Shown piece by piece: positions 50,223-59,731 of a stretch of DNA of 64,000 nucleotides; the first letter of the stretch is position 1, and every line of letters begins with the position of its first letter. The notes beneath the pieces are model-generated. The model did no database searches. It was not told where the DNA came from and worked only from the letters and a program-made list of their open reading frames with translations. Both the position numbers and the translations under genes were made by a program. Origin of the DNA: Aliarcobacter cibarius (GTDB taxonomy: Bacteria > Campylobacterota > Campylobacteria > Campylobacterales > Arcobacteraceae); NCBI RefSeq assembly GCF_013372265.1, contig NZ_CP054051.1, positions 1,066,587 to 1,130,586 on the forward strand. The letters are read 5' to 3'.

Positions 50223-51544
50223 ATTTTGAATAAATCTTTAGGATCTATATGTGCAGAATCTTTTGTAACTTGAAAAGATAAAGTTTCATTTACTCTTCCT
50301 ACAACAGAACCTTTTTGGACCCATTTTCCAACTACTAAAGTAGGCGCAATATCATCTAAATGTGAATAGATAGTATGTATTCCCCCTTCATGCTGAATTA
50401 TTACTACATTATCAAGCATCCCAGCATTTTTCTTTGCATAAACAACTTTACCACTAAGAACTGATACAACTTTTGATTCTGGTTCTGTGCTTTTTAAAAC
50501 AATTGATTCATTAAATAACTTGATTTTATAAACTGGATCATAATATGTACCAAAATTTTTTACAATTTTAAATGATTTTAAAGGTGCAATAGTCTTTTCA
50601 CCTTTATATTTTGTGATAGTAACTCCATCTGTTGATGAACCAATTTTTTTTACATCTAAATTTAAATTTTTTGCAAATTTTTGATTTCTAGTATCAGATG
50701 TTTGAACTTGTGATTCATCTTCTTCTGTTATACTACTTTCTTCTGAAGATTTTTTATTGTTCATTAATGCTTCAAGTTTTCTTTTTTTATCTTCTTCTGC
50801 TTTTGCAAGAGCTTTTTCTTCTGCTTTTTTAATCTCTTCTTGTTTTAAAATATTTAGTTGAGATAGTAGATTTTTAATACTTTCTTGATTCTTAACAACT
50901 TTGTTTAACTCTTCTTGGTATGCTTTATGTTGTTTTTCTAAATCAGTTAATGAGTTAGAGTGTTGTTTTTTCAAGTTTGTTAATTTATCTTTTGTTTTTT
51001 GCCTATCATTTATGTACGAAGATATTTTTTCAATATCTTTTTGATTTGTAGTAGAATCATTCGTAATTGAATTATAATTATTGTTTATTTTTGTAACTTT
51101 ATCTTTAGAATGTTGTGCTAAAAGAGTATATATTTCATTATCAACCAATTCTTGAAGAGAATTCTCAGAAGCTAATTTTAAAGCTATTGAAATTGAAAAT
51201 TCTTCTACAATAGTGTCAACTATTTGACTTTCACTTGAAGTTTTTTCTTGAATTAATTTATTTGATTTTGATTTTAATTCTGTTAGCTTATTTTTTGATT
51301 CTTCAAGTAATTTTTGATGTTCTTCAATATCGCTATTTACCTCTTTAATATCTTTTTCTAATTTTGATATATTTTCATTTTGAGATTCAATTTTGTCTGC
51401 AAGTTCTTTTATTTTTAAACTTTTATTTTCTTCTTCTTGTTTAGTACTATCTAATTGTTTTTTATTTTGTTGTATTTTCTTATCAATACTTGAAGCTTCA
51501 GTAAAACAAAAACTTAATAATAAAATTATAATTATCTTAATCAT
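50219..51544 (-). CDS. envC: EnvC-like murein hydrolase activator with degenerate LytM domain
   Basis: A 441-residue protein with a signal peptide (residues 1-18, ending CFTEAS), then about 220 residues of coiled coil (Glu/Lys/Gln heptads, 20-250), a linker, and a C-terminal LytM/M23 domain (about 330-441). The usual zinc ligands are lost: the first H...D pair is replaced by KIKLFNESIVL, and the last HxH by LSFQV, with only YSHLD still recognisable. So it should activate amidases without cutting itself, as E. coli EnvC does under FtsEX control. Overlaps ftsX by 8 bases and the next gene by 4. Confidence 0.88.
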   Translation of the reverse strand: MIKIIIILLLSFCFTEASSIDKKIQQNKKQLDSTKQEEENKSLKIKELADKIESQNENISKLEKDIKEVNSDIEEHQKLLEESKNKLTELKSKSNKLIQEKTSSESQIVDTIVEEFSISIALKLASENSLQELVDNEIYTLLAQHSKDKVTKINNNYNSITNDSTTNQKDIEKISSYINDRQKTKDKLTNLKKQHSNSLTDLEKQHKAYQEELNKVVKNQESIKNLLSQLNILKQEEIKKAEEKALAKAEEDKKRKLEALMNNKKSSEESSITEEDESQVQTSDTRNQKFAKNLNLDVKKIGSSTDGVTITKYKGEKTIAPLKSFKIVKNFGTYYDPVYKIKLFNESIVLKSTEPESKVVSVLSGKVVYAKKNAGMLDNVVIIQHEGGIHTIYSHLDDIAPTLVVGKWVQKGSVVGRVNETLSFQVTKDSAHIDPKDLFKI

Positions 51545-52355
51545 TGTTAATTTTATACTTTAGTAAAACACCAAAAATGGTAAAAATAGATATACAAAAA
51601 GATAATAAAAACAGTTTAAGTATTTCATACCCTAAATTAATTTGTATATCAACAATATCTTGTAACTCTTGAGGAAATAACACTTCTATATTGTATGAAA
51701 CATAGTATAAAAAAATTGAACTTATAATAAAAGATAATAAAGCACTTAGCATTGCATAATTTAAAATAGAAGTTGCACTATATATTATAGATGCACCATG
51801 AAGTCTTAAAATTGATATTCTAATGTGATGTTCATGAAACCATAATTTTATTTGTTTAGCAATAATTATAATTGCAAAAATAGCAATTATAAAAAATAGA
51901 ATAAAAGATACACTATTTAATAAAAGTAAGAGAAGATATATTTGGTTATGATTTTTATAAAATACTTCTACTTTTTTTATATTCGGATTTTTTAAAAGAG
52001 TTGTTTTTATGTCTTCTAATTCACTACTTGTAGGAAAAATTTCTAGATTGATTTGATAAAAATTTGGCAATTTTTGCTTTAAAAGTTCTATAGAATTTTC
52101 AGAAAGATTTGTTTTTATATTGTCAATTATTTTATCATTTGATAAAGCTTGAATTGTATCTATATTAATACCAGCAAGTTTTGGCATCTCTTCTTTACTT
52201 AAAACAGAAGTAGACACTACAACAATTGAATAATCTTTTGATATTTTACTTTGATAACTAGCAACTACATTGTTTATTAATAAATATATAGCAAATGCAA
52301 TTAACATTGATAATAACGGTATTAAAAATGCAAAAATATTTTTAAGAGACTTCAT
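51537..52355 (-). CDS. ftsX: Cell-division ABC transporter-like permease FtsX
   Basis: The likely start is the ATG giving KSLKNIFAFLIPLL; an ATG six codons earlier is also open. One helix at the N-terminus (residues 5-28) is followed by a periplasmic domain of about 110 residues. Three helices near the C-terminus (about 150-172, 200-222 and 245-268) complete the FtsX layout. FtsX with FtsE transmits a cytoplasmic ATP cycle to EnvC in the periplasm, which in turn switches amidases on. The three genes are consecutive here, with overlaps, which makes the assignment firm despite low sequence conservation. Confidence 0.85.
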   Translation of the reverse strand: MKSLKNIFAFLIPLLSMLIAFAIYLLINNVVASYQSKISKDYSIVVVSTSVLSKEEMPKLAGINIDTIQALSNDKIIDNIKTNLSENSIELLKQKLPNFYQINLEIFPTSSELEDIKTTLLKNPNIKKVEVFYKNHNQIYLLLLLLNSVSFILFFIIAIFAIIIIAKQIKLWFHEHHIRISILRLHGASIIYSATSILNYAMLSALLSFIISSIFLYYVSYNIEVLFPQELQDIVDIQINLGYEILKLFLLSFCISIFTIFGVLLKYKINND

Positions 52356-53004
52356 AAATAATCCCATCATCAATTGATAATTGTCTGAATTTTATACCCA
52401 AATTTCGAGGAACTCTGTGAGTTACAACTACAACTGTAATACCCAGTTGTTCATTTGCACCTTTTAATAGATTCCATACTAAATCTGCAGAATAATCGTC
52501 AAGATTCCCTGTAGGCTCATCTGCAATAATAATTTTTGGATTGTGAGCTAACGCACGAGCCACAGCAACTCTTTGTTGTTCTCCCCCACTTAATTCATTT
52601 GGATAATATCCAGCTCTATGACTAAGTCTTACGTGAGCTAATAGTTTGTTTGCTTGCTCTTTTGATACCTCATTAGAATAACCATTTATTTTTAGAGGAA
52701 TCATAATATTTTCTTCAATTGTAAATTCATTTACAAGTTTGTAATCTTGAAATATAATTCCTATGTTTTTTCTAAGAAGTCTTAACTTTTTTCCACCAAT
52801 TCCAAAAACTTCTTGTCCTGCAATTTTTAAATTGCCATGTTTTATAGGAATTTCTCCATAAAAAGATTTAAGAAGAGTAGATTTACCACTTCCTGAATTT
52901 CCACCAATAAAGATAAACTCTTTTGGTTTTATAGAAAAATTTCCTTTTTTAATAATATATTTATTGTCATCATAAGTTAAATAGATATTTGTTGCTTCGA
53001 TCAT
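52342..53004 (-). CDS. ftsE: Cell-division ATP-binding protein FtsE
   Basis: A 220-residue ABC ATPase with Walker A GGNSGSGKST (about 33-42), Q-loop IIFQDYKLV, signature LSGGEQQRVAVARAL and Walker B IIIADEPTGNLD with the H-loop VVTHR. Its size and the following ftsX and envC genes identify it as FtsE rather than a nutrient transporter. Its start overlaps the trmB stop by four bases, and its end overlaps the ftsX start. Confidence 0.93.
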   Translation of the reverse strand: MIEATNIYLTYDDNKYIIKKGNFSIKPKEFIFIGGNSGSGKSTLLKSFYGEIPIKHGNLKIAGQEVFGIGGKKLRLLRKNIGIIFQDYKLVNEFTIEENIMIPLKINGYSNEVSKEQANKLLAHVRLSHRAGYYPNELSGGEQQRVAVARALAHNPKIIIADEPTGNLDDYSADLVWNLLKGANEQLGITVVVVTHRVPRNLGIKFRQLSIDDGIIYEVS

Positions 53005-54194
53005 TTAAATAAAATCTCTTTTAAATTTTTATGAGCATCTATATTTGAACTTGTAGGAAGAGGATTCCCTTGGTAATATGATGCTTTTCCTTCTTGTATT
53101 AATATGTATTTTGTAATTGGACGGTCAAAATTTCCCATAGTAACTTTTATTAATCCTGAATTTTCTTTTCCCAAAATTGTGTAAAGTTCTTCTATATGTA
53201 CAAAATAGTTATTAACTATAATTGCTTTTTCTGGAATTTTTGAGATTATATCTTTTAAATTTATACTATTTTCAAAAGAAAAATCAAATGACAAATCTAT
53301 AGCTTTGTCTTCATTTAATGAAGTTAGTGTTAAATCATAGATATTTTTTCCCTGTTTTTTCCATCTATCTTCATATTTACTACTAACTTCTAAATCTTTA
53401 TTTATATCAATATTTATTTTCCCCTTTGGTAAATTAGTAAGTAGTTCTAGACAAAAATCAAAATAATTTCTACTATCAGTTCTTAATTCTAATGTTCCAC
53501 CAACCTTTAAAACTCTAAATGCTTCATTTATAAATTCATTTGAATATATTCTTCTATGTGGTTTTTTATCCCAAGGAACAGGAAAATGAACAAATATTTT
53601 TCCTACTTTATTTGATTCAATAAACTCCATAAAAAGTCTTGCATCATAGTTTATTACCAAAACATTTGTAATATTTTGAATTTCAAGTTGTTTTAATAGT
53701 TGTTCTATTGATGGATAATGAATTTCAAGACCAATAAATTGAATATTTGGATTCGATTTTGCTTGGTGTAATAAATGTCTACCACTCCCAAATCCTATTT
53801 CAATTTGAATCTCTTTATTTGTTTCAAATTCATCAACAAAATAGTTTATATCTTTTAAATATTTATGTTTTTGTTCTTTTTCCGCTTTAAAACTATTTGT
53901 ATTTGAAAATATTATTCTAGAAGAGTTTTCTTTAACATAAGCATTTAGACTATCTTTTATTAAACTAACAGGAGATAATCTAGTAACCTTATCAGATTTA
54001 ATCATAAGATTTTCATCTTTTGGTTTGATTGTTAATAAAAACTCTTTATTGTTATATTTTGTAGCAACTCTATATTCTATTTTTCTATTACTTTTTGTAA
54101 AATCATATGATTGTGCTATAAACTGAAAATCTACACCATCTTTTGAAGATGGTGTACTTATTAAATCTTTTTTTTCAAATACTATATGGGGCAT
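53001..54194 (-). CDS. trmB: tRNA (guanine46-N7)-methyltransferase, long epsilonproteobacterial form
   Basis: TrmB methylates G46 of tRNA with S-adenosylmethionine. The core shows EIGFGSGRHLLHQAKSNP (SAM site, about residues 132-150), FIGLEIHYPSIEQLL, then FVHFPVPWDKKPHRRIYSNEF with the catalytic Asp. The protein is 397 residues, against about 240 in E. coli. Roughly 110 residues are added in front and about 90 after the core, as in other Campylobacterota. The extra parts may bind tRNA. It lies between the flpA-like gene (18 bases) and ftsE (4-base overlap). Confidence 0.93.
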   Translation of the reverse strand: MPHIVFEKKDLISTPSSKDGVDFQFIAQSYDFTKSNRKIEYRVATKYNNKEFLLTIKPKDENLMIKSDKVTRLSPVSLIKDSLNAYVKENSSRIIFSNTNSFKAEKEQKHKYLKDINYFVDEFETNKEIQIEIGFGSGRHLLHQAKSNPNIQFIGLEIHYPSIEQLLKQLEIQNITNVLVINYDARLFMEFIESNKVGKIFVHFPVPWDKKPHRRIYSNEFINEAFRVLKVGGTLELRTDSRNYFDFCLELLTNLPKGKINIDINKDLEVSSKYEDRWKKQGKNIYDLTLTSLNEDKAIDLSFDFSFENSINLKDIISKIPEKAIIVNNYFVHIEELYTILGKENSGLIKVTMGNFDRPITKYILIQEGKASYYQGNPLPTSSNIDAHKNLKEILFK

Positions 54195-54212
54195 AATTTC
54201 TCTTATATCTTT

Positions 54213-55475
54213 TTATTTTCTAACTAAACTTACTTCATTTGAAGATTCTGAAGCTATTCCAAATTCATCAATTGCTTGAATTGAGTATTTATAATCAATA
54301 CCACTTACAATATCACTATCTTGAAAACTTGTTCCTGAAATGTTTTCAAATTTTGTAGTTTTATATTGAAAAAAGTTTTGCTTTGTTTTTTTAATTACTG
54401 TATAAGAAACTGCTCTTGGAGTACTAGACCAATTTAAAACAGCAACTCCTCCTTGAATAGAAGCTTGAGATAAGTTTGGTTTTGTAGGTTTTCCTAAACT
54501 TTCACCTTTAACAGGTTTTAAGTCTGAAGTGCTGTCAAGACCATCTTTATCAATAGCAATGATTTTATAATAATATTTTAAACCATCTTCTTTTAAGTCA
54601 TCAGTATATTCTAAAACATTTGAATTTACAGTTTCTATCTTTTTATAACCAAAAGATTCATAATTACTTCTATGTATTTCATATTGTACAACATCGTTTG
54701 TTGGTGACGCACTCCATGTTAAAAATATTTTTTTAGGAATATTATTAGATGCTTTTAACCCAGTTACACTTTTTGGAGCAGGTTTTGTAACAGCTTCTAA
54801 TACTTTTGTAGGAGCTGATTCTACATCATCAAAAGTGAATGCTTTAACTCTATACTTATGCTTTGAAGAGTTGCTAAGACCAGTATCTAGATATTCAGCA
54901 GATAATCTTTGATTAACTGTAGCTAAATATATCCATTCATTTAAAGTATCGTTATATTTTTCAACTCTATAATAGTTAACTCTTTGATCTGGATGTGGTT
55001 CCCAAAGAAGTTTTACTTTTTTTGGAAGATTTGACACAGCTTGGGCAAAAGCAACAGGTTTTATTCTAGGAAGAGTTTCTGCAATATATGCTTCCGTTGT
55101 TGGTGATTCTGTTCCATCACTTAATACAGATGAAATTTGGTAAGCATATTTAGTTTTTGGTTCTAAACCTTTATCTACATAGTGAGTAGCATGTCTACTA
55201 TCAATTTTTGATATTAGTTTTAAAGTTTTTTCACCTTTGCTTATTTCTGTTCTATAAAAATTGTATCCAACTACTCTTGGATCATCTAATTTTTGCCATT
55301 CGAAACCTATTGATGTCATATCAGGTAGAGATTTTATAGAAGAGTAATTTACAGTAGGAGCAGACTGATTTACTTTTGGAGCCGTTGTTGTTGAAAGTGA
55401 ATCAATAACATTGCTACAACCACTATATAAAAGAAGAAAAGTTGTTAATGATGTTGCTTGTATTAATCTTTTCAT
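54213..55475 (-). CDS. flpA: FlpA-like fibronectin type III lipoprotein
   Basis: A 420-residue lipoprotein with lipobox LYSGC (Cys20) and four fibronectin type III-like repeats of about 90-95 residues (starting near 48, 140, 235 and 328), each with the Trp and Tyr/Leu pattern of the fold (YKYSIQAIDEFG at the end). The gene order around it equals that of C. jejuni flpA, the adhesin that binds human fibronectin. The second repeat carries WEPHPDQRV (158-166), very close to the C. jejuni fibronectin-binding motif WRPHPDFRV as I remember it. Its start overlaps the 3' end of the pseudouridine synthase gene by 53 bases, so coupling is likely. Confidence 0.85.
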   Translation of the reverse strand: MKRLIQATSLTTFLLLYSGCSNVIDSLSTTTAPKVNQSAPTVNYSSIKSLPDMTSIGFEWQKLDDPRVVGYNFYRTEISKGEKTLKLISKIDSRHATHYVDKGLEPKTKYAYQISSVLSDGTESPTTEAYIAETLPRIKPVAFAQAVSNLPKKVKLLWEPHPDQRVNYYRVEKYNDTLNEWIYLATVNQRLSAEYLDTGLSNSSKHKYRVKAFTFDDVESAPTKVLEAVTKPAPKSVTGLKASNNIPKKIFLTWSASPTNDVVQYEIHRSNYESFGYKKIETVNSNVLEYTDDLKEDGLKYYYKIIAIDKDGLDSTSDLKPVKGESLGKPTKPNLSQASIQGGVAVLNWSSTPRAVSYTVIKKTKQNFFQYKTTKFENISGTSFQDSDIVSGIDYKYSIQAIDEFGIASESSNEVSLVRK

Positions 55476-56409
55476 TTGAAAAATCCTTAGAAAAATTAGT
55501 TTTTAAAAAATTACTCATATCATCTGGTAAATTTGCACAAAAGCTCATCTTTATATTTTTTGTTGGATGAGTTAAATATAGGATATAAGCGTGTAAAAAA
55601 AATCTATTTATTTTATTTAATTCGCCCTTAAATCCATATAAAGTATCTCCAAGAATATGCCTATTTATTGAGTTCAAGTGAACTCTTATTTGATGTGTAC
55701 GCCCTGTAAAAAGTTTAGCAGATACTAATTCATATTTCTCATTATCACTTAAAGAAATTTTTAAAAAAGCTGATTTTGCATATCTTCCATTTTCAATAAT
55801 ATCCATTTTGAGTCTATTATTAGGATTTCTTGCTATTGGTCTTTCAATTATTAAGTTATCTTTTAGCGGCATATCAGTAATTGCTAAATAATATCTTCCC
55901 ATGCTTTTATCTTCAAGCTGTTTAGCTAAAGAAGTATGTGCTTCATTAGTTTTTGCAATTACTATAAGACCACTAGTTCCTTTATCTAATCTATGTACTA
56001 TTCCATGTCTTTCTTCACCACTTATTGTCGAAAGTGAAATTTTTTTTAATTTTAGCCAATCTACTAAAGTTGCATCTTTTACGCTTGGTGCATCGTGAAC
56101 AGTTAAATTATATGGTTTATTTAATACTAAAATATCTTCATCTTCATAAATTATCTCAATATTCTTGTCTTTTAAAGAATCTTTAATAAATTCTTCATCT
56201 TTAACATTTGAAAATTTTGTTTCAGGAAAAAATACTTCAACTTTTTGATTTTCTTTTAGTTTTAAACCAGTTTTATTTACTATTTTTTCATCAACTTTTA
56301 CAAATTCTTTCTTAATTAGCTGTTCTATTTGATTTCTTGAAGCATCTATATTTGATGCTAAAAACTTATCAAGTCTTTCTTCATTTTTTGCAATAAAATA
56401 TTTATACAT
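55423..56409 (-). CDS. RluA/RluD-family pseudouridine synthase
   Basis: A 328-residue protein with an N-terminal S4 RNA-binding domain (about 10-70: RLDKFLASNIDASRNQIEQLIKKEFVKVD) and a RluA-type catalytic domain. The catalytic Asp lies in HRLDKGTSGLIVIAKT (about 138-153), with FLHAYILYLTHP near the end of the core. It isomerises uridines in 23S rRNA or tRNA; the position cannot be told. The last 17 codons overlap the flpA-like gene. It is divergent from rodA with a 19-base gap, which must hold both promoters or overlap with coding sequence. Confidence 0.9.
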   Translation of the reverse strand: MYKYFIAKNEERLDKFLASNIDASRNQIEQLIKKEFVKVDEKIVNKTGLKLKENQKVEVFFPETKFSNVKDEEFIKDSLKDKNIEIIYEDEDILVLNKPYNLTVHDAPSVKDATLVDWLKLKKISLSTISGEERHGIVHRLDKGTSGLIVIAKTNEAHTSLAKQLEDKSMGRYYLAITDMPLKDNLIIERPIARNPNNRLKMDIIENGRYAKSAFLKISLSDNEKYELVSAKLFTGRTHQIRVHLNSINRHILGDTLYGFKGELNKINRFFLHAYILYLTHPTKNIKMSFCANLPDDMSNFLKTNFSKDFSNEKINTSNIINNFSSFI

Positions 56410-56428
56410 ATTATGATACTCTTTTGTT

Positions 56429-57535
56429 ATGCGTTTACTAGATAAAAGAATTATTTCACACTTTGATTTTTTGTTAATAATATTCGTTTTACCTTTGATA
56501 GCTTTATCATACCATTTAATTAGTGAAACAAACGAATCACTAGCGAATAAACAATTAATGTATTACTCACTTTCATTAGTTGTATTTGTTATTGTGTTTT
56601 TTCTACCTATTAGGAGAAGACTTAGAATTATTCCTTTTTTATATTGGATAGGAATTGCTTTGTTGGTGGCTGTTGAGCTTTTTGGAGTTGTAAAATTAGG
56701 TGCAAAAAGATGGATTGAGTTACCATTCATAAATACCACAATTCAGCCATCAGAACTTATTAAACCTATATTTATTTTAATGTTGGGATACTTGATTCAA
56801 CTTAGACAACCACCAGAAAAAGGTTATGGGGTAAAAGATTTTATATATTTTTCTTTTTATATTCTTTTACCTTTCATTCTAGTAGCAAAAGAACCTGATT
56901 TAGGTACAGCATTAGTTTTATTACTGGTTGGTTATGGAATACTATTTTTAGTTGGTGTAAACTGGAAAATTTGGGCATTTATAATCATTGTTTTAGGTAT
57001 TACATCTCCTTTTATTTATACCTATGGAATAAAAGATTATCAAAAGAAAAGAATACATGATTTTATAGTTGCTGAAAAGCCAAGCTATCATGTTCAACAA
57101 TCAATTATTGCTATTGGTTCAGGGGGATTTTCTGGAAAAGAAAGTGATGAAGCAACTCAAACTCAATTGAAATTTTTGCCAATTTCAACAAGTGATTTTA
57201 TTTTTGCTTATTTAGTTGAAAGATATGGATTTTTAGGTGCGATAGGGTTAATAGTTTTATATACATTATTGATTTTACATCTTTTATCCATAAATTATTT
57301 TTTTAAAGATGATTATGTAGTCAAAGTATTTGCGTCTGGACTTGCATTGTTAATATTTTTAAACATGAGCGTAAATATTTTAATGGTTATTGGATTTGCT
57401 CCAGTTGTTGGAATTCCATTACCACTTTTCTCTTATGGGGGAAGTTCCTTTATAAACTTTATAATAACTTTTGCTATTTTGGAAAATTTGATAGCATTTA
57501 GATATTTAGATATGTATAGTAGTTATGATAGATAG
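56429..57535 (+). CDS. rodA: Rod-shape peptidoglycan glycosyltransferase RodA (SEDS family)
   Basis: A 368-residue SEDS protein with about ten membrane helices. Family marks are GAKRWIELPFINTTIQPSELIKP (about 92-115), KEPDLGTALVLLLVGYGILFLVG (near 152-174), the essential Asp of the VAKEPDLG loop and the end GFAPVVGIPLPLFSYGGSSFINF. It polymerises lipid II for wall elongation with a class B penicillin-binding protein. It is placed with mrdB (rodA) in C. jejuni by the same neighbours. It is divergent from the pseudouridine synthase gene and convergent with tonB. Confidence 0.92.
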   Translation: MRLLDKRIISHFDFLLIIFVLPLIALSYHLISETNESLANKQLMYYSLSLVVFVIVFFLPIRRRLRIIPFLYWIGIALLVAVELFGVVKLGAKRWIELPFINTTIQPSELIKPIFILMLGYLIQLRQPPEKGYGVKDFIYFSFYILLPFILVAKEPDLGTALVLLLVGYGILFLVGVNWKIWAFIIIVLGITSPFIYTYGIKDYQKKRIHDFIVAEKPSYHVQQSIIAIGSGGFSGKESDEATQTQLKFLPISTSDFIFAYLVERYGFLGAIGLIVLYTLLILHLLSINYFFKDDYVVKVFASGLALLIFLNMSVNILMVIGFAPVVGIPLPLFSYGGSSFINFIITFAILENLIAFRYLDMYSSYDR

Positions 57536-57546
57536 TTTTAAAATAA

Positions 57547-58317
57547 TTAATACATTCTATAGAAAATTTGAAATTTAATTTTTGTTTTTTCTGTTGGTTT
57601 TGGATAATCTTTATAGGCTATTTCTATTAATTCTAAACTGTAATCATCTAATATTGTATATCCAGATGAACTAGTAATTTTTAATCCACTAATACTTCCA
57701 TCTGGATGAAACATAAATTCCACTATATTAACTCCACCAATTCTTAATTTTTCAGCAAGTTTTGGATATCCCATACGATTTAAAACTCTTTGTGTAATTA
57801 CTTGAAAATTATTTAAATTTTTTTCTAAATAAGCTTTTTGAACAGTTGTAAAATTTTGATACTCTTTTCCGTATAATTTTTCTAATTGCGTTAAAATTTC
57901 TTTATTTACTGGTTCTTTTTGATTTAAAAAATTTTCTAAAGTTTTATCTTGAATTGTTGGTTTGTTTTCTACAACTTGTTCTTTTAAAACCTTATTTTGG
58001 AACTCTTTAGCTTCTTTTATCTCTTTTTTTACAATTTTTTCAGGATTGTTTTTTGGTTTATCTATTGTTTTTGGAGTTTTCACTTCTTTAGGTTTTTCAA
58101 TAATTTTTTCTACTTTTTTTTCAGGTAGGGGTGTATCTTTAGGTTTCTCAATTAAGACTTTTTGTTCTTTGATTTCAGTTAATTTTACAAACTTCATATC
58201 TGTTTTTTCAACCTTTTTTTCTTCTTCGCTATGATTTTTATCACTTGATTTATAATTAAAAAGAAATGTTAAGTGTAATAACAATGAAATTAGTATAGCC
58301 AGTAATATCTTTTTCAT
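57547..58317 (-). CDS. TonB-family energy transducer
   Basis: A 256-residue protein. It has one N-terminal membrane helix (residues 3-22, LLAILISLLLHLTFLF with the His that pairs with ExbB/ExbD) and then a long Pro/Lys/Glu-rich spacer (about 30-130, many KP and EKP repeats). The C-terminal TonB domain (about 170-256) has GYPKLAEKLRIGG, VEFMFHPDGSISGLKITSSSGY and the end IKFQIFYRMY. It couples the proton-motive force to outer-membrane receptors. No exbB, exbD or receptor gene is adjacent, so the partners are elsewhere. Confidence 0.88.
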   Translation of the reverse strand: MKKILLAILISLLLHLTFLFNYKSSDKNHSEEEKKVEKTDMKFVKLTEIKEQKVLIEKPKDTPLPEKKVEKIIEKPKEVKTPKTIDKPKNNPEKIVKKEIKEAKEFQNKVLKEQVVENKPTIQDKTLENFLNQKEPVNKEILTQLEKLYGKEYQNFTTVQKAYLEKNLNNFQVITQRVLNRMGYPKLAEKLRIGGVNIVEFMFHPDGSISGLKITSSSGYTILDDYSLELIEIAYKDYPKPTEKTKIKFQIFYRMY

Positions 58318-58438
58318 TCGCGAATTATAGTAAAAAAAGTTAAAAATATACTATTTTAATTACTTAAAAATTTAAATAATCTTTTGCTTATATAAATTAT
58401 TGTAAAATCTATACTTATTACAAAATATAGGATTAAAG

Positions 58439-59722
58439 ATGTTTGAAAAATCTATTAAAGCTTATGAAAAAGCTTGTGAAGTAATTCCAGGTGGAGTTGA
58501 TTCTCCTGTAAGAGCATTTAAAAGTGTAGGTGGAACACCGCCTTTTATAAAAAAAGGAAAAGGTGCATATTTATATGATATTGATGGAAATAAATATCTA
58601 GATTTTGTACAAAGTTGGGGACCACTTATTTTTGGACATTGCAATAAAGATATAGAAAAAGCTGTTATTAAAACAGCAAAAAAAGGTTTGAGTTTTGGAG
58701 CACCAACAAATCTTGAAACAAAATTAGCAGAAGAAATTGTTGAAATGTTTGATAATATCGATAAAGTAAGATTCGTAAGTTCAGGAACTGAAGCTACAAT
58801 GAGTGCTATTAGACTTGCAAGAGGTGTTACTGGTAAAAATGATATTATTAAATTTGAAGGGTGTTATCATGGACATTCTGATTCTTTGCTAGTTCAAGCT
58901 GGTTCAGGAATGGCAACTTTTGGTGCACCAAGTAGTCCTGGAGTTCCTGCTGATTTAACAAAACATACTCTTTTGTGTGAATATAATAGCGTCGAACAAT
59001 TAGAAAAATGTTTTGAACAAAGTTCTGATATTGCTTGTATTATTATTGAACCAATAGCAGGAAATATGGGATTGGTTCCAGCTACAAATGAATTCTTAAA
59101 AGCTTGTAGAAAACTTTGTGATAAACATGGGGCTTTACTAATTTTTGATGAAGTTATGAGTGGATTTAGAGCTAGTTTAAAAGGTGCAAGTGGAATTTTA
59201 GATGTTCAAGCTGATATTTTAACTTTTGGAAAAGTAATTGGTGCTGGAATGCCTGTTGGTGCTTTTGCAGCTTCAAAAGAGATAATGAGTCATCTTTCTC
59301 CTGAAGGAAAGATTTATCAAGCAGGTACTTTAAGTGGAAATCCTGTTGCTATGGCTGCTGGTTTAGAGAGTCTTAGAAAACTAAAAGATAATCCAGAAAT
59401 TTATGATGAGTTAAGTAAAAAAGCAAAAAGATTAGTAGATGGACTTAAAAAAGTTGCATATAAAAATGGAATTCCTTTACAAGTAAATACAAGAGGGAGC
59501 ATGTTTGGATTTTTCTTTTGTGAAAAAGAGCCAAAAAATTTTAAAGACGTTGGACTTTGTGATTTTAAAAGATTTGCAATATTTCATCATGAAATGTTAA
59601 AAAAAGGTTTTTATTTTGCTTGTAGCCAATATGAAGCAGGTTTTATTTGTACAGAAATCACAAATAAAGATATTGATGCATGTATAAAAGATGCTGATAC
59701 TGTAATGAAAAATTTAAAATAA
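58439..59722 (+). CDS. hemL: Glutamate-1-semialdehyde 2,1-aminomutase
   Basis: HemL makes 5-aminolevulinate for heme and cobalamin. The 427-residue enzyme has the family start [27 protein letters not shown] (residues 11-37), [25 protein letters not shown], the PLP-binding [29 protein letters not shown] with the Schiff-base Lys (near 265) and [23 protein letters not shown] box is at 58403-58408. It leads ppnP by 9 bases and is likely part of a four-gene unit that ends before rpoD. Confidence 0.97.
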   Translation: MFEKSIKAYEKACEVIPGGVDSPVRAFKSVGGTPPFIKKGKGAYLYDIDGNKYLDFVQSWGPLIFGHCNKDIEKAVIKTAKKGLSFGAPTNLETKLAEEIVEMFDNIDKVRFVSSGTEATMSAIRLARGVTGKNDIIKFEGCYHGHSDSLLVQAGSGMATFGAPSSPGVPADLTKHTLLCEYNSVEQLEKCFEQSSDIACIIIEPIAGNMGLVPATNEFLKACRKLCDKHGALLIFDEVMSGFRASLKGASGILDVQADILTFGKVIGAGMPVGAFAASKEIMSHLSPEGKIYQAGTLSGNPVAMAAGLESLRKLKDNPEIYDELSKKAKRLVDGLKKVAYKNGIPLQVNTRGSMFGFFFCEKEPKNFKDVGLCDFKRFAIFHHEMLKKGFYFACSQYEAGFICTEITNKDIDACIKDADTVMKNLK

Positions 59723-59731
59723 GGGTTTTAA

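Noticed and set aside
52342-53004. Nutrient ABC transporter ATPase
   Set aside because: Context with ftsX and envC and the short length fit FtsE.
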